Shown: positions 49,159 through 59,715, counted from the stretch's first letter. The stretch is DNA of 64,000 nucleotides from Periconia sp. R9002 (GCA_023627715.1 JAMAHW010000051.1:213122-277121), one strand, 5' to 3'. The notes: a model not told the origin generated them from the letters alone. Made by a program: numbers and translations.

Positions 49159-50640
49159 ATGGCAATCCAACGTGCACCTGCAATGCGCGCGCAAGCAGCG
49201 CGAATGGGTGTCAAACCCCAGCGAATTCCCACCAATGCCATTTGTTTCAACTTCAATCGCTCTTCCTCATCTTTATCGCCCAAGTTGCTTCACCAATGTT
49301 CTCCCCATACTGCATCAAGATCAGCGCGGCATTTCGCATCTCAGACCCGACTTCTGGCGCCCTCGGACTCGGTTGAGAAGCTCGCGGTAGAAGCCGAGAC
49401 AAACACTGCAAAATATCTCAATTATCTCAAATCGCAGAACCTTCCTCTCCCAACACACGAGGCAGACCCAAAGCACGATTTCCCTGCGAACACCAAACTG
49501 CCGGAGGAAATCGTCTCCGCCCGTGATGCCGCCATCAACGCCTGTCAAGAGCTCAGCCTGCTCCTCGGCGGACCCGCGCGCAACATCATCAAAGGCGCCT
49601 CAGAACAGTTTATGGCTGTTGCCCTCCGCTTCGTCTGCCGACATGACCTCCCCATTAAAGTGCCACTTGAGGGTACCATATCTGCCGCCGAACTCGCGGA
49701 GCAATGCTCCCTCAACAAAGACGACCTCCTGCGCATGATCCGCTGCGCGCAAGCCTGGCATCTCTTCCGCGAACCCACCAAAGGGCAAATCGCGCACACA
49801 GCCGCCTCTCGCAAACTCAAGGAAGACGATCGTTTCCGCAAGTGGATCACCAACGCAACAGACCAGGTCTGGTCGTCGGTCCCGCACGTCGTCGACACTA
49901 TGTCGCGCTGGCCCGGCTCGGAAGACGCTGCCAAGTCTCCGTGGTCCGTCGCCCATGGCGTCGAGGAGTCGGCTTTCACATATTGGAATAAGCACCCGGA
50001 GATAGCGGCGCCGTTTATTGACGGTATGGCGTACTGGAACACGGCGCCTGGATTCGAGGCCCACAAGGTGCTGGATCAGTTCGACTTTGCGTCATTGCCT
50101 GAGGGTGCACGCTTTGTTGATCTAGGAGGGTCCTTGGGACATACGTGCATGGAGGTTGCGCGCGCGCATCCGCATATCCACACTATCGTGCAGGATCTAC
50201 CAACAACGATTGACAACATCCCCACGGACATCATCCCTGCTGATGTTTGCGATCGAGTCGAGTTTATGAAACACGACATCTTTACGCCGCAGCCGGTACT
50301 GGGTGCGGATATCTACTACTTCCGCGCGGTTCTGCACGACTGGTCCGACCAGGCGTGCGTGGACATTCTGCGTAACCTAATCCCGGCGCTGAAGAAGGGC
50401 ACTCGGATCCTCGCCACCGATACGTGTCTGCCGCAGTTCGGCGAAACGTCTATGATTGAGGAGAGGAGGCTGAGATCGTTAGACATCACGTTGAAGGTAT
50501 TTGCGAATGCCAAGGAGAGGGATGAAGAGGATTGGAGGCGTGTGTTTGAGCTGGCGGACCCGAGGTTTACGCAATTCAAGGTGCAGCTTCCAAAGGGGTC
50601 ACAGAGGTTAGCGCTGATTTCTGTAGTGTGGGACCCGTAG
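49159..50640 (+). CDS. SAM-dependent O-methyltransferase with an Arg/Ser-rich leader
   Basis: Single exon, 493 residues. The catalytic domain has SAM motif I VDLGGSLGHT (320-329), the VQDLP strand, and FRAVLHDWSD with the catalytic His-Asp (393-394); an N-terminal dimerisation/winged-helix part precedes it. This is the plant/fungal O-methyltransferase family 2. Unusual is the first 65 residues: rich in Arg, Ala, Ser and His, with almost no acids, ending RSARHFASQTR, which looks like a mitochondrial presequence. Alternatives for the start are Met9 and Met16, which would shorten but not remove it. In the cluster it would cap a hydroxyl or carboxyl group made by a P450 (inferred). The 3' flank turns TA-rich at once. 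Confidence 0.9.
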   Translation: MAIQRAPAMRAQAARMGVKPQRIPTNAICFNFNRSSSSLSPKLLHQCSPHTASRSARHFASQTRLLAPSDSVEKLAVEAETNTAKYLNYLKSQNLPLPTHEADPKHDFPANTKLPEEIVSARDAAINACQELSLLLGGPARNIIKGASEQFMAVALRFVCRHDLPIKVPLEGTISAAELAEQCSLNKDDLLRMIRCAQAWHLFREPTKGQIAHTAASRKLKEDDRFRKWITNATDQVWSSVPHVVDTMSRWPGSEDAAKSPWSVAHGVEESAFTYWNKHPEIAAPFIDGMAYWNTAPGFEAHKVLDQFDFASLPEGARFVDLGGSLGHTCMEVARAHPHIHTIVQDLPTTIDNIPTDIIPADVCDRVEFMKHDIFTPQPVLGADIYYFRAVLHDWSDQACVDILRNLIPALKKGTRILATDTCLPQFGETSMIEERRLRSLDITLKVFANAKERDEEDWRRVFELADPRFTQFKVQLPKGSQRLALISVVWDP

Positions 50641-51102
50641 TTCTTCTTATACAAGTAACAACTAAGATTAAGTCTTAATTTTAGTTGTTACTCACAGTAT
50701 AGGAAAGAAAGGGTTAGGTCTAAGAAAGAAAAAAGAGGTAGACTACTTTTTCTATTCTTTCTATCTTTATACCTACACTAGCTAAAGTAATATACTATTT
50801 TTTATAGCTATAGGAAGTATTAAATAATTATAGTATATAATGGAATAAATTAATAAATACTCCTAAAACCTTTATATATTAAGTTTAGAAATAGCTATAA
50901 GGTAAAAGGAGAAGCCAATGTTACGTAGAGGGGAGAAAAGAAATACTTAAATCTAGAGTCATAAACCCTAGACTGTATTTCCTTATATTAGGGGGTAACG
51001 ACTAGTTTCTTTATTAATTCATATTTAGATTATATGTGAAAAACTACATTACAAAATTATTACTCTACAAAGACGAACCACCGTACATATTGTTCCTTAT
51101 TC
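50641..51102. other. Short TA-rich (RIP-like) block
   Basis: About 400 bp of very TA-rich DNA between convergent genes, with no ORF. It looks like a mutated transposon relic inside the cluster. Confidence 0.6.
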
Positions 51103-51865
51103 CTAGCCGGACTTGCTAACAGCAGGCATTTGACGCACCCATTTCGCGGGGTTAGCGGTACCTACATCAACAAGCCAACGAGCCAGGATGCTCCTGTTTA
51201 TGCCTGAAGTGAAGCCGGGAGCTCCAACGGGTCCCTCAAATGCCCGACCTCCTTCACGATCGACCGACCACGCGGATACATCGCCTGTGCCGGATAGATT
51301 GCCCACTCTGAAAACGGTCCACTCGATGGACTCGTCGTTCAGGTTCTCAAAATAATCCTGAATGGCTAGGATATTGTGGTATGCACCGTTTGCCACAATC
51401 TTAATAAGCGTACACATGAGAGCTCGCGAGATGGAACTTTGGTCGTCAGGCCTATAGATCGCTGTGGTGCCAAGAGCCAAGATTCGATGGACTCCGTGTT
51501 CTTTCATGAGCGGCACGATGGTTCGATAGAAGTCGGCAAACTCGGTGTTCTTGGGCTGGCGGGTACTGCTGGGTCCGAGGAGTGAGATGATCGCCATTGA
51601 CTTCGCAACAGCTCCAGACATGGCCTCGCGTTGGGACATATCTCCTTTGACAACCTGTTCAGCGCCAGTAAGCAATCGTGGTAGAAGTCGTCGCTTTTGC
51701 CGAGGGACTTACTTCAAGCAGAGCATTAGATGCGAGGTCCTCGGGGATCTTGGAAGGGCTTCGGCAGTAAGCGAGAGCTGGAAGTTTGCGATGGACCAAC
51801 TCGCGCAGAAGGGAGATACCCGCAGGCCCGGTCGCGCCGAAAACGAGAATCTTGTCTTCAGCCAT
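51103..51865 (-). CDS. NmrA-like NAD(P)-binding protein (atypical SDR)
   Basis: Model (minus): 51865-51713 and 51654-51103, 234 residues; the 58-nt intron (GTAAGT...CAG) is phase 0. Starts MAEDKILVFGATGPAGISLL, a Rossmann GATGPAG loop, then a strand ending ISLLGPSST, a substrate-side EWTVFRVGNLSG segment and a short C terminus. The classical Tyr-x3-Lys is not in place, as in NmrA/atypical SDRs. It may reduce a metabolite or sense NADP redox state. It is divergent from the gene at 52340 across a 474-bp promoter with 20-bp repeats, suggesting joint control. Confidence 0.85.
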
Positions 51866-52002
51866 GATGAGGCTGTTCGTGAGCTGCTGAAGCGTGATGC
51901 AATTTGGGTGTGAGATGTAGTTTGCAGGAAGGTACAGCAGCAGCGATGTAAAAAAAAGATGACGCTCTTTAGTAGTTGGCCGAATGAAAATGCCGACGGA
52001 AA

Positions 52003-52062
52003 CAGTTTGTATCCGCTGCCAGCAGTTTGCATCCGTTTCCGGCAGTTTGCAACCGCTTCCGG
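52003..52062. repeat. Three tandem 20-bp repeats in the shared promoter of the two NmrA-like genes
   Basis: Units CAGTTTGTATCCGCTGCCAG, CAGTTTGCATCCGTTTCCGG and CAGTTTGCAACCGCTTCCGG follow head to tail, then a partial CAGT. They lie 138 bp from one start and 278 bp from the other. May be repeated regulator sites; inferred. Confidence 0.75.
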
Positions 52063-52232
52063 CAGTAGCTTGACTAGTAGTCAACCATCACGTAAGCAGG
52101 TACATATGTGGATATGTACAACTATGTTGCGGGTTTGCCAATCACTAAGCACGCCAGACGAGTACATGAAAACGTCAAAACTTTCTGTCAGCGGGCTTTC
52201 GTAAACTCCGCAGAATGGCGTAGGTTACAGTA

Positions 52233-52245
52233 TATATATAAACCT
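52233..52245 (+). promoter_or_regulatory. TATA box of the NmrA-like gene at 52340
   Basis: GTATATATATAAAC about 100 bp before the ATG at 52340, in a usual place for a fungal core promoter. Confidence 0.45.
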
Positions 52246-52339
52246 GCTGCAGACCCAGTGACAAAAGTCCATACTTTCATCAATACAACAACTTTGATTC
52301 ACACCTCAATTCAACTCAATCACGCTTCATACTTGCAGA

Positions 52340-53297
52340 ATGAGTCCCTTCAAGAAGGTAGCTCTCCTTGGTGTAAGTCTCTATTATCCGTGTTCTCTCA
52401 ACTCTAGTTAAGTCAATTACACAGAATGGTTTTCTGGGAACTGCGGTCCTTGAAGAGCTGGTCAACAATGGGTTTTCTGTGACTGTTCTGAGTAGAAATC
52501 CGTCTGGTGTCAAGGGCCTCCCCTCCGGTGTTGAGGCTACTCAGGTCGATTATTCCTCCCAAGATAGCCTTGTCGAGGCCTTGCGAGGCCACGATGTCGC
52601 AATCGCTACCTTTGCATCGGATGGAATTCTCAATCAGGAAACAGTCATAGAAGCCAGCATTAAAGCAGGAGTAAAGCGATATATTCCGGCTGACTGGGGT
52701 TCTTTGACGACCGACCCCAAAGCGCGGACTCTGCCTATCAACTACCCATTAGTCCAAGTCCAGGAGTACCTGAAAAAGAAGGCCGATGCCGGTACGCTTG
52801 AGTATACAATCTTCTCAGTGGGAGCTTTCCTAGATTACGTCCTTGACTTCCCCTTCATTCTTGATTTGCGCACGCACTCGATTCAACTGTTCGACAATGG
52901 GGAACACTCCTTTAGCTCTACCAGTGTTCACAGCATCGGAAAAGCGATTTCTGGCGCCCTAAAGGCCCCTGAAGCAACCAAGAATCGAAATCTACTCATC
53001 CACGACACCGTCTTGACCCAGGCCAAGGTTTTTGCCATCGCGAAGAAGTACAGTCCACCTGGAGTTCAGTGGACCGAGACAAGGGTCGACGCGCAGCAAG
53101 AGCTTGAGCGGGCTCTCAAAAATATCAAGAAGGATCCAACGGACTTCAACCTCATCTTTCCTTTACTCAGAGCTGCGCTTCTTGGTGGAAAGTATCGCGC
53201 TGCCTATCCCGAGGTGGACAACGAGCTTGTCGGCCTCCCCCTCCTTACGGACAAGGAATTAGAGGAGAAAATCCGCGCTAAGTTTCAGCAGGCTTAG
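52340..53297 (+). CDS. NmrA-like / isoflavone-reductase-like oxidoreductase
   Basis: Model: 52340-52372 and 52425-53297, 301 residues; the 52-nt intron (GTAAGT...CAG) splits the nucleotide-binding loop between VALLG and NGFLGTAVLEEL. Seen: GxGxxG-type Rossmann loop, TVLSRNPSG (NADPH-preferring Arg), KAGVKRYIPADWGS, and YTIFSVGAFLDYVLDFPF. This matches the fungal NmrA/PCBER-like family that often occurs in secondary metabolite clusters and reduces double bonds or ketones with NADPH. The conserved Lys of plant reductases is not obvious. Cluster role inferred from position and the shared promoter. Confidence 0.88.
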
Positions 53298-53609
53298 CTC
53301 TTTGGTTTTAGGTTTTCACTTCGGAGGTCTAATACTGCCTCGGAGTACACACTAGCCCGGTTGGCAGATGAAGGTGTTGGTAGCCAGAGGCCAAATATTG
53401 GGTTATCCTGATCAGAAACTTTCACCCTATATTGATGACATCCACAACTAACAGAGGCCAATAGTATTTCAATTTAGGGACCTAGATAAACCGAAATGCA
53501 TCAATGACTCGTTTCATGGATTTCCTTTCTCCTTGATTATCATGCTAGTGTCGGATTATCGCTACCAAATGCTCCCTCTCTAACAAGTAGGGACTTCTCA
53601 GTCAGTACT
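53298..53609. other. Intergenic, no supported gene
   Basis: Right edge of the dense block; nothing coding seen. Confidence 0.5.
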
Positions 53610-53896
53610 CTAGAGCCTCTGGATGAGATGCTCCATCTGCTCCGTGCGATAACAATCGTCCTCCACACATGCAATTGTCGACACATTTACATCGAGCGCC
53701 ATGTTCTGCGGCTTATCTGAGGAACACTTTGGCCACCATACCTGACTCCCTGTGGTACGATGCTGTTTGACGGCGGCGAGCCATTCGTCAGTGGTAATAT
53801 TCGAGGAAGGTATCGCGCTAGTGCGGATTGAAAAGACGTTGGGATCTGCAGGACAGCCGCGGTCGACAACTTGCGGGTTAAAGTCTTAAATGTCAA
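53610..53896 (-). pseudogene. Decayed coding fragment of unknown family
   Basis: A minus-strand frame reads protein-like for about 90 codons: DFNPQVVDRGCPADPNVFSI, then SNITTDEWLAAVKQH, QVWWPKCSSD and VSTIACVEDDCYRTEQM, ending at TAG 53610-53612. Upstream the frame is broken by TAA, and a further protein-like stretch lies in another frame. Four cysteines and an N-x-T site suggest the C-terminal part of a secreted protein. Family not recognised. Confidence 0.4.
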
Positions 53897-54065
53897 CGGC
53901 GCGAGACATAAGGGGGTAAAGGTTCCTTGGGATTTGCGAGGTACGGCTTGTAGTGAGCTTCTCCACATAAGAACGGTAGTGCCCCCCATGGGCCGGTTAC
54001 TATTGATCGTGTAAAAAGAGAGCTCGCCAACTTGTGTTACGGGTTCACCGGCTGCCGTGGTAAAT

Positions 54066-54091
54066 ACTATTATTATTATTATTATTATTAG
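54066..54091. repeat. ATT/TAT microsatellite
   Basis: About eight to nine perfect trinucleotide units. Confidence 0.85.
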
Positions 54092-54295
54092 TTCTGTTAA
54101 GGCTCTATCTAGCTCCTATTCTAAGTTTCATGAGGGCGAAGCGCCGTTGCTCCAGGAAACATCTCTCTTTTGAGAGCGAAACCTTTGGTTCCGCCACTAA
54201 GATAAGTGTCGTCGTTAGTTACAGCCTACCAACTTCCACATAGATGAGTCTGCCTATGGAACTGATGCTTCCGCTTTCGGCGCTTGATCTCATTG

Positions 54296-54650
54296 CTAGT
54301 GCTCTAATCCAGGGAGGGAAATTTGATTGTGTCCCTCTCTATCGATTTCGTTCTCTAATCGGAACTGTGCGAGCAGTCCGCTGCGGATAACCATATAGGC
54401 AGCTTCCTGGGCGCCCTCAGGGGTTGAGAGGATCCGGTGTAGGTGGTCGAGGAGTATGCACTGGGGAAGGACGTGCTGTACTGTTTGCGCGGCATTTCCG
54501 CATGAGCAGCGCGGCAGGACATCTAGGGCGTTGATTGAGGCTAGCCATGCGTTCAGGCCTATCACCTCTGCGCGGAGCAGGAACAGCATGGTTACCCCGT
54601 ATTTTTCCATGGGCGCTTCCATTCCAGGCCGGCCGGCCCACTGTGAGATG
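54296..54650 (-). mobile_element. LINE (Tad-like) C-terminal fragment
   Basis: Frame 54622-54296 contains RAEVIGLNAWLASINALDV and the zinc-knuckle-like CSCGNAAQTVQHVLPQC typical of the end of fungal non-LTR retrotransposon ORF2. The rest of ORF2 is missing. Confidence 0.72.
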
Positions 54651-54657
54651 TAAGTAC

Positions 54658-55500
54658 TTTTTTTTTTGGTTTCGCCATGTAGTTTATTGGCTTAATAGCT
54701 AGATACAGGTGTAAGGGGACCCCTGAAAACTTGTCTCAAAAATGTGCATATTAAATGTGAGATGTAGGTGGTATTTTTCCACTTGTGGTGATTTCCGTCT
54801 TGTCTTACGGATCGTCATCGTCTCCGTCTCCCTTGCGGTTCTGCAGAGGCTAGGTGAGCTAGGCATCCCTTGAGTTCGTTCCTGTGTCTTGCTCTGGAGT
54901 CTTTCGGAGCTGGTTTAGGGTCTTTGCCTTTGTCTTCGTTTCGGTCACTCTTTGAGGCGTTGCCATATCAGGTCCGCTTGGTGTTGGATGTTCTTGGTGA
55001 CCTTGTGTCTGGTCGTATCCGTTGCGTGCTGAAAGACCCTTTTTTACACATTGATTGGGGGAACTGCTGTCTCTCTTTCGAGGGCTGCTATGGGTGTTCG
55101 CTTGCAAGCTCTGCTATTCGTCTAAAGCATTGGTTTTGGACCTTCTCAATTGGTTTGCTCTTTGCAGGTTCGCCATTGTGTTGCACCCCCAACACTTATG
55201 AACTATAAGTCATTGCCGGGCATAATACCGCGGTGTATAGGAGACGCGATGGCCGCACCAATGGGCTCCAGGTGGAAGCTGCTATCCGCTTAGCGCCGCG
55301 TATGCGGCATTTCTGCTGCCTGTCGCCTTCTTTACTTGCTCCTTCCACTGCAGTTTTGGATCTACCCATACCCCGAGAATTTTTAGTTTTGCCGTTGTGT
55401 TGACCGTGTGGTCATCGACCTTTATTACTAATGCGAGGTCGCCGTGCACATTGCGTCGTTTCCTCATAAAGTGGATTAGTTGGTATTTTTTCTAGAGAGA
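54658..55500 (-). mobile_element. Second LINE relic with reverse-transcriptase fragment and poly(T) start
   Basis: Minus frame 55467-55282 reads HFMRKRRNVHGDLALVIKVD then KILGVWVDPKLQWKEQVKKA, the RT-thumb region of non-LTR elements. The left end is a poly(T) run (54658-54667), as expected for a poly(A) tail on the minus strand. An 11-bp direct repeat TGTGAGATGTA occurs at 54642-54652 and 54756-54766, so part of this may be a short retroposed insert. Boundaries uncertain. Confidence 0.55.
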
Positions 55501-56165
55501 AAGTGACTCCGTGTGAAGAAGTACAGAGAGGTAGCCAATGAGGTAGTGAGACTAGCTACTATAGACGAGAAATATAAGGAGATGCCACGCTAGGCTATCA
55601 TAAAGATTGCAGAGCAGAACTGGCTAGAGGATAATGTACAGTACTAAGCATGAGATTCTGAAGAGGCGGTGGATTGTAAAGAAGGCGCCGCTGCGCAAGA
55701 TTTGCCTTAATAATACTTACAGAGAGGCTCATCTCCTTTTTGTTGAGTGGGCTATTGGCAAGCTCTCTATTGCGGACTCTGTATTTACTGATAAGACGAT
55801 AGTAGAGAGCACCCACCACAGAAGTATAGCAAGATCTCTACGCCTCTCCACAAGCTAAAGCAGGTCATTTTTCAGGCAAGGCAAAACAGATGTACAACGG
55901 GCGCGAAGAGGTCGTAGACTAGCTGCGTCTCTCACCAGATCTCAATAGAATTGAGCGCTGCTGGGACGCTCTCAAGGACCGATTTGAAACCTTCAGGCCT
56001 GAGAGCGATGATGGCCAGCTATCACGGGCAACAATCCTGGATGAGATTACGCTATCGTGGAGGCAGCTCCCGCAGCGTATAATCAATACTAAGTGCCAGA
56101 GATTCAAGGAGACACTTCGGCAATGTATAGAAAACCAATGCAAGAATAATTTCTATTGGTAATCC
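55501..56165 (+). mobile_element. Tc1/mariner-type transposase relic
   Basis: Plus strand, several frames and stops. KRRWIVKKAPLRKICLNNTY then EWAIGKLSIADSVFTD gives the helix-turn-helix to first-Asp part; further on SPDLNRIERCWDALKDRF is the hallmark SPDLNPIExxW box near the last catalytic acidic residue. Inactive. Terminal repeats not found. Confidence 0.75.
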
Positions 56166-56897
56166 ACCCAAAAGTCGAACAAAATCTATCGCGACTTCTT
56201 AAGGTCAATCGTGTTGAGTTTTTGCAACGGTGGCAAATACACATGACTTCTTTCCCACCTGGGCGCGTGAGTACGTAATCATTACCGTGTAATTTACTTA
56301 TGTTACTCTTAGCCGTCTTACCCAAACAAGCTAAGCGTTAAACAAAGGTGGTACAGACCCTCTGAGTATAGATTGCATGTGGTGCTAAGTAGCTGAGAGA
56401 AACGATTATTATCACAGAGTACTGATGCAGCATAAAGGGTGGTAAAGAGGTCTTCATTCTTCTCTGTCTTCTGCCATCTCTCGAGATCTTTTTATGCCTC
56501 GTGGGTGGCGACCAATATATCCGTGCGATTCGCGGCTCTTGGCGCCCTATGTGGGCCAACGTCCTTAGCTGTCGGTTTATTCCGACTGTGAAGCGGGGTA
56601 TTCCACAGGACTGCTATTTTTGACAATTTCCATGAGAAAATAATCGCACGCGGATACAAATTGTGTCTGTTTGGTGCCTTGAACGAAAGCAGGTGGGGTT
56701 TCACGTGCGTGAGCAGCGGATGTACGGGTGCAATTTACATCCGTGTGACGCATGATTAGCATCTAGGGGCCTCGGACGACGAACGTAAATACAGCCGCAC
56801 TTTCCACCTTTGATAAACAACAGCATAAGGATAACTCCGGATTCTGATTGCTGCCGCTCTAGTGCATACACTATCTTAGAAAGGATATCCATGTATC
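56166..56897. other. Intergenic, no supported gene
   Basis: Promoter side of the regulator gene. Short minus frames lack motifs. Confidence 0.5.
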
Positions 56898-59303
56898 ATG
56901 GACGGCGAAGCGATTAGGAACCATCTGGACCCCAATTCTTCCGTGGACGGAAACGGTCGCAAGCGAATCACAAATGCAAGTACTACGTCAAATCCGTGGC
57001 GCAACTTATGAGAATTTTTGCATTAACTAATATAATAGGCATGTGTACAATGTCAGAAATTAAAGAGGCGTTGCGACGGAGCGAAACCTTCTTGTAATCA
57101 ATGCACCAAGCTCAAAAAACCGTGTCAATATGGGGAGCGGAGACGTCGGGGACCAGGAAAAAGGCGAGGCATAGCTCAAGCGCGCAGGTTTTGAGTGACG
57201 ACTAATTCTTTGTAGGAAAGAGGAAATGGAGTTGCTTGAGGAGCGGTTGCGGGTAGTTGAGTCCTCTTTACGAGATCAACGCTTCGAGCAAGTGCTTGAA
57301 ACCCAATGTGAGGCGACGGGGAGTAACGAGCCTTGGAGTGGCAATGTAATTCAGCCGAATCCGCAAGGTGAGTGCGGGTATAATATTAGAAGGCCGGTCC
57401 TATTTGTCCTGACTTAGTCTGAGTGTGTCCATCTAGTGTCCCCACGGACTTCCACCTCACGAGCGGCAACTTGACACCCAGCGTTCCGTCCGAAATTGAT
57501 AGCGCTGCAGTTCAGCCTGAAGCCACTACACAACAACGGACAAGCATTTCCACTTACCCCAGCATCTTGAACTTTACGGAATTGGCAGCCGAAATTAGCA
57601 ATAGCGCCCAGAAAACGCAAGCCGAAATAGACAGGACCCCATTCCATTGGAGAGTATTTGCGCAACTTCCTTCGAAGCCCCTCGTTACGAATCTACTACA
57701 GCAAGCAATGCCAGAGATGCAGCTCCACGGAATTCTTCTTTCTAAAGAATCCATTTTTGACCTGGTTGACAAACTCTACGCAACTAGAGTAGAAAGATGC
57801 GCATCTAGCCCATCACATTGGGCCATAGTAAATTCTTTCTTTGCTGCTGCCATACGACACAAGACAGCTCAAGGCTCGCTCGGGGGCATATCTCCAACCA
57901 TCTGGAGCTACTTCAAGAATGCTTTTGCTGTTTTCCCAAGGCTCGTAATTCAAGCTCCAGAACTCCCCGCCTGTGAGGCGCTTCTGGCGATGGCTATGTT
58001 TATGCTCGGAACCGCCGATGCCCGTGTTACCTCGCAGCTTACGGCCGCTGCAGCTCACCTGGCACATAGCCTCGGGCTTCACCGGAGGCGCTATTATCTT
58101 GCCCTCGAAGACATGGAAGCCGAGCGCTGTAGGCGGGTGTTATGGATCACTTATATTCTCAACGCGGAGGTGATGCACAAATACGGCATACCCTCACCTT
58201 TTCAGAACGAAGAACCCTTACAACTACCTAGCGAGGATAGCGTCGGGGATAAAATGCCAGGATATTATCGAAAGCTAGCAGAAATTGCTGTTATACAGTC
58301 GAGGATCCACAACCTGTTACTTGCGGACAGATCTTTGCAAGAAATTGATGGAAAGCTCCTAGAGAATATCGGATCAACATACAAAGAACTACAGCTCTGG
58401 AAGAGAAGCTTGCCTCAGCATCTACAGGAACCGAGTGAAGCCTCTGAGGAAGACCCGGATGTGGCCATCGCCCTTTTACATTTTAAATACTACAGCTGCG
58501 CGGCCAAACTTCATGTAGGGATGTCAAGCATCGTAGTTTTTGAATTTCCGAATTCGGACGAGGATCTCAACCCTAGACCTTACCAGACGTTGTCGTCCAC
58601 GAAAATGGCTAGAGAAATGGTTGCCGTCATGGCTCGGGGAACAATCGGTATGTTGCGTTACTTGCCTCTGCAACCATTTTCTCAAGTTTGGTAGGTTTGT
58701 GAATCGATCCCATTATCACTTGTACCATATGTTGATTTCCAAACTAGGGAAATGTTATGCTATCCCCTTTCCGCTACCTTGATACTGTTGTCATGCATCC
58801 TTGCAGATCCAGCTGCGAATCAATCGAAGTCGGATGTCAAATTATTGGACACTTCGTCAAGTTTCTTGAAAGGGTTTGGAAGGATGAAAGTGATGTGTGG
58901 AGGCTTTTAGACGGATGTAGCAGGATTCATAAAATCGCAGAATATGCCGTCGATACACATGAGGCTAGTGAACAGCCGATAGATCCTGAAGAGATATTTC
59001 CAGGGAGTAAAATGCAGGAAAAGCTGGAGGTAAGAAAAATGCGATTCCTTTCTGCTTCTGAAAGAAAAAAGCTGGGCTAATGCGCTCCCTAAGTCGGTCC
59101 ATAACAAACTGTTAAAGGTGACAGACTGGCTACATCTTGCGCAGGGCCTTTTATGCAACATTCCTATGCTGCGTGTTGAAGCTGAGGAGGTGCTTTTCGA
59201 CATTCTGGAGACAGAGTCGACTGATGGGGTTTACGGCGCCTTCGTACCGGAATTGCTTAAATCTTGTAACCATAACTTTTTATATGGGTCTTATTCGACC
59301 TAG
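56898..59303 (+). CDS. Zn2Cys6 transcription factor (fungal_trans type), with GC-AG intron and a probable frameshift
   Basis: Model: 56898-56975, 57039-57187, 57216-57377, 57437-58690, 58748-59029, 59118-59303. The zinc cluster is perfect: Cys28, 31, 38, 45, 48, 55 (CVQCQKLKRRC ... CNQCTKLKKPC), then a basic tail, a coiled-coil-like EEMELLEERLRVVESSL, and the regulatory middle domain with HLAHSLGLHRR and EAERCRRVLWITYI. Intron 1 starts with GC (GCAAGT) and ends TAG; only this split gives ITN-ACVQC in frame. The end of exon 3 is ambiguous: its best-looking donor (GTGAGT) breaks frame and I used GTATAA. In exon 5 the frame changes once near 58,839-58,846 (after QSKSDVK, before GHFVKFLERVW), apparently one base short. 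This may be a true frameshift or a sequencing error. It could control the terpenoid block, 3.6 kb away beyond transposon relics; inferred. Confidence 0.75.
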
Positions 59304-59559
59304 CTATGACCTTAAACAACGGGATTCCCAAATATCACTAAGCAGAAAGGCAGTGGGTCTCTAGAAGGCCAGCGACTTGGTGATAAAAATTCGATGATGC
59401 AAGTGATCTACGAAGGAACTGTTAAGGGAAAGACCGTCCTATCCTTCCTTAGAATGCTAGGACAAATAATCAAAGCTAAGCAAGCCACTTATATAATAGA
59501 TTAGTGATTTACTAGAACCTGAATAAAGCAAAAACTATTAGTAAATTATAATTAGTAGT

Positions 59560-59715
59560 TAGAAAATATAGCTTTACTATAGGAAAATAAAGTTTCGCTA
59601 TAGGAAATTAAAGTTTTACTGTAGGAAATTAAAGTTTTGCTATAGGAAATTAAAGTTTCGCTATAAAAAATTAAAGTTTTACTATAGAAAATTAAAGCTT
59701 TACTATAGGAAATTA
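59560..59715. repeat. 21-bp tandem repeat, about seven copies
   Basis: Head-to-tail units near AGGAAATTAAAGTTTTGCTAT, six clear copies with 1-4 changes plus partial ends, at the start of the TA-rich block. Confidence 0.85.

Noticed and set aside
28972..53297. Calling the block a gibberellin cluster
   Set aside because: No GGPP synthase, desaturase or full set of gibberellin P450s is visible; only P450-D and the synthase type are shared, and motifs cannot give the product.
54870..55208. 112-codon plus-strand ORF
   Set aside because: Lies within LINE debris and has no motif; both strands are open by chance here.
59560..59715. CRISPR array
   Set aside because: Contiguous tandem copies without spacers in a eukaryotic TA-rich region.
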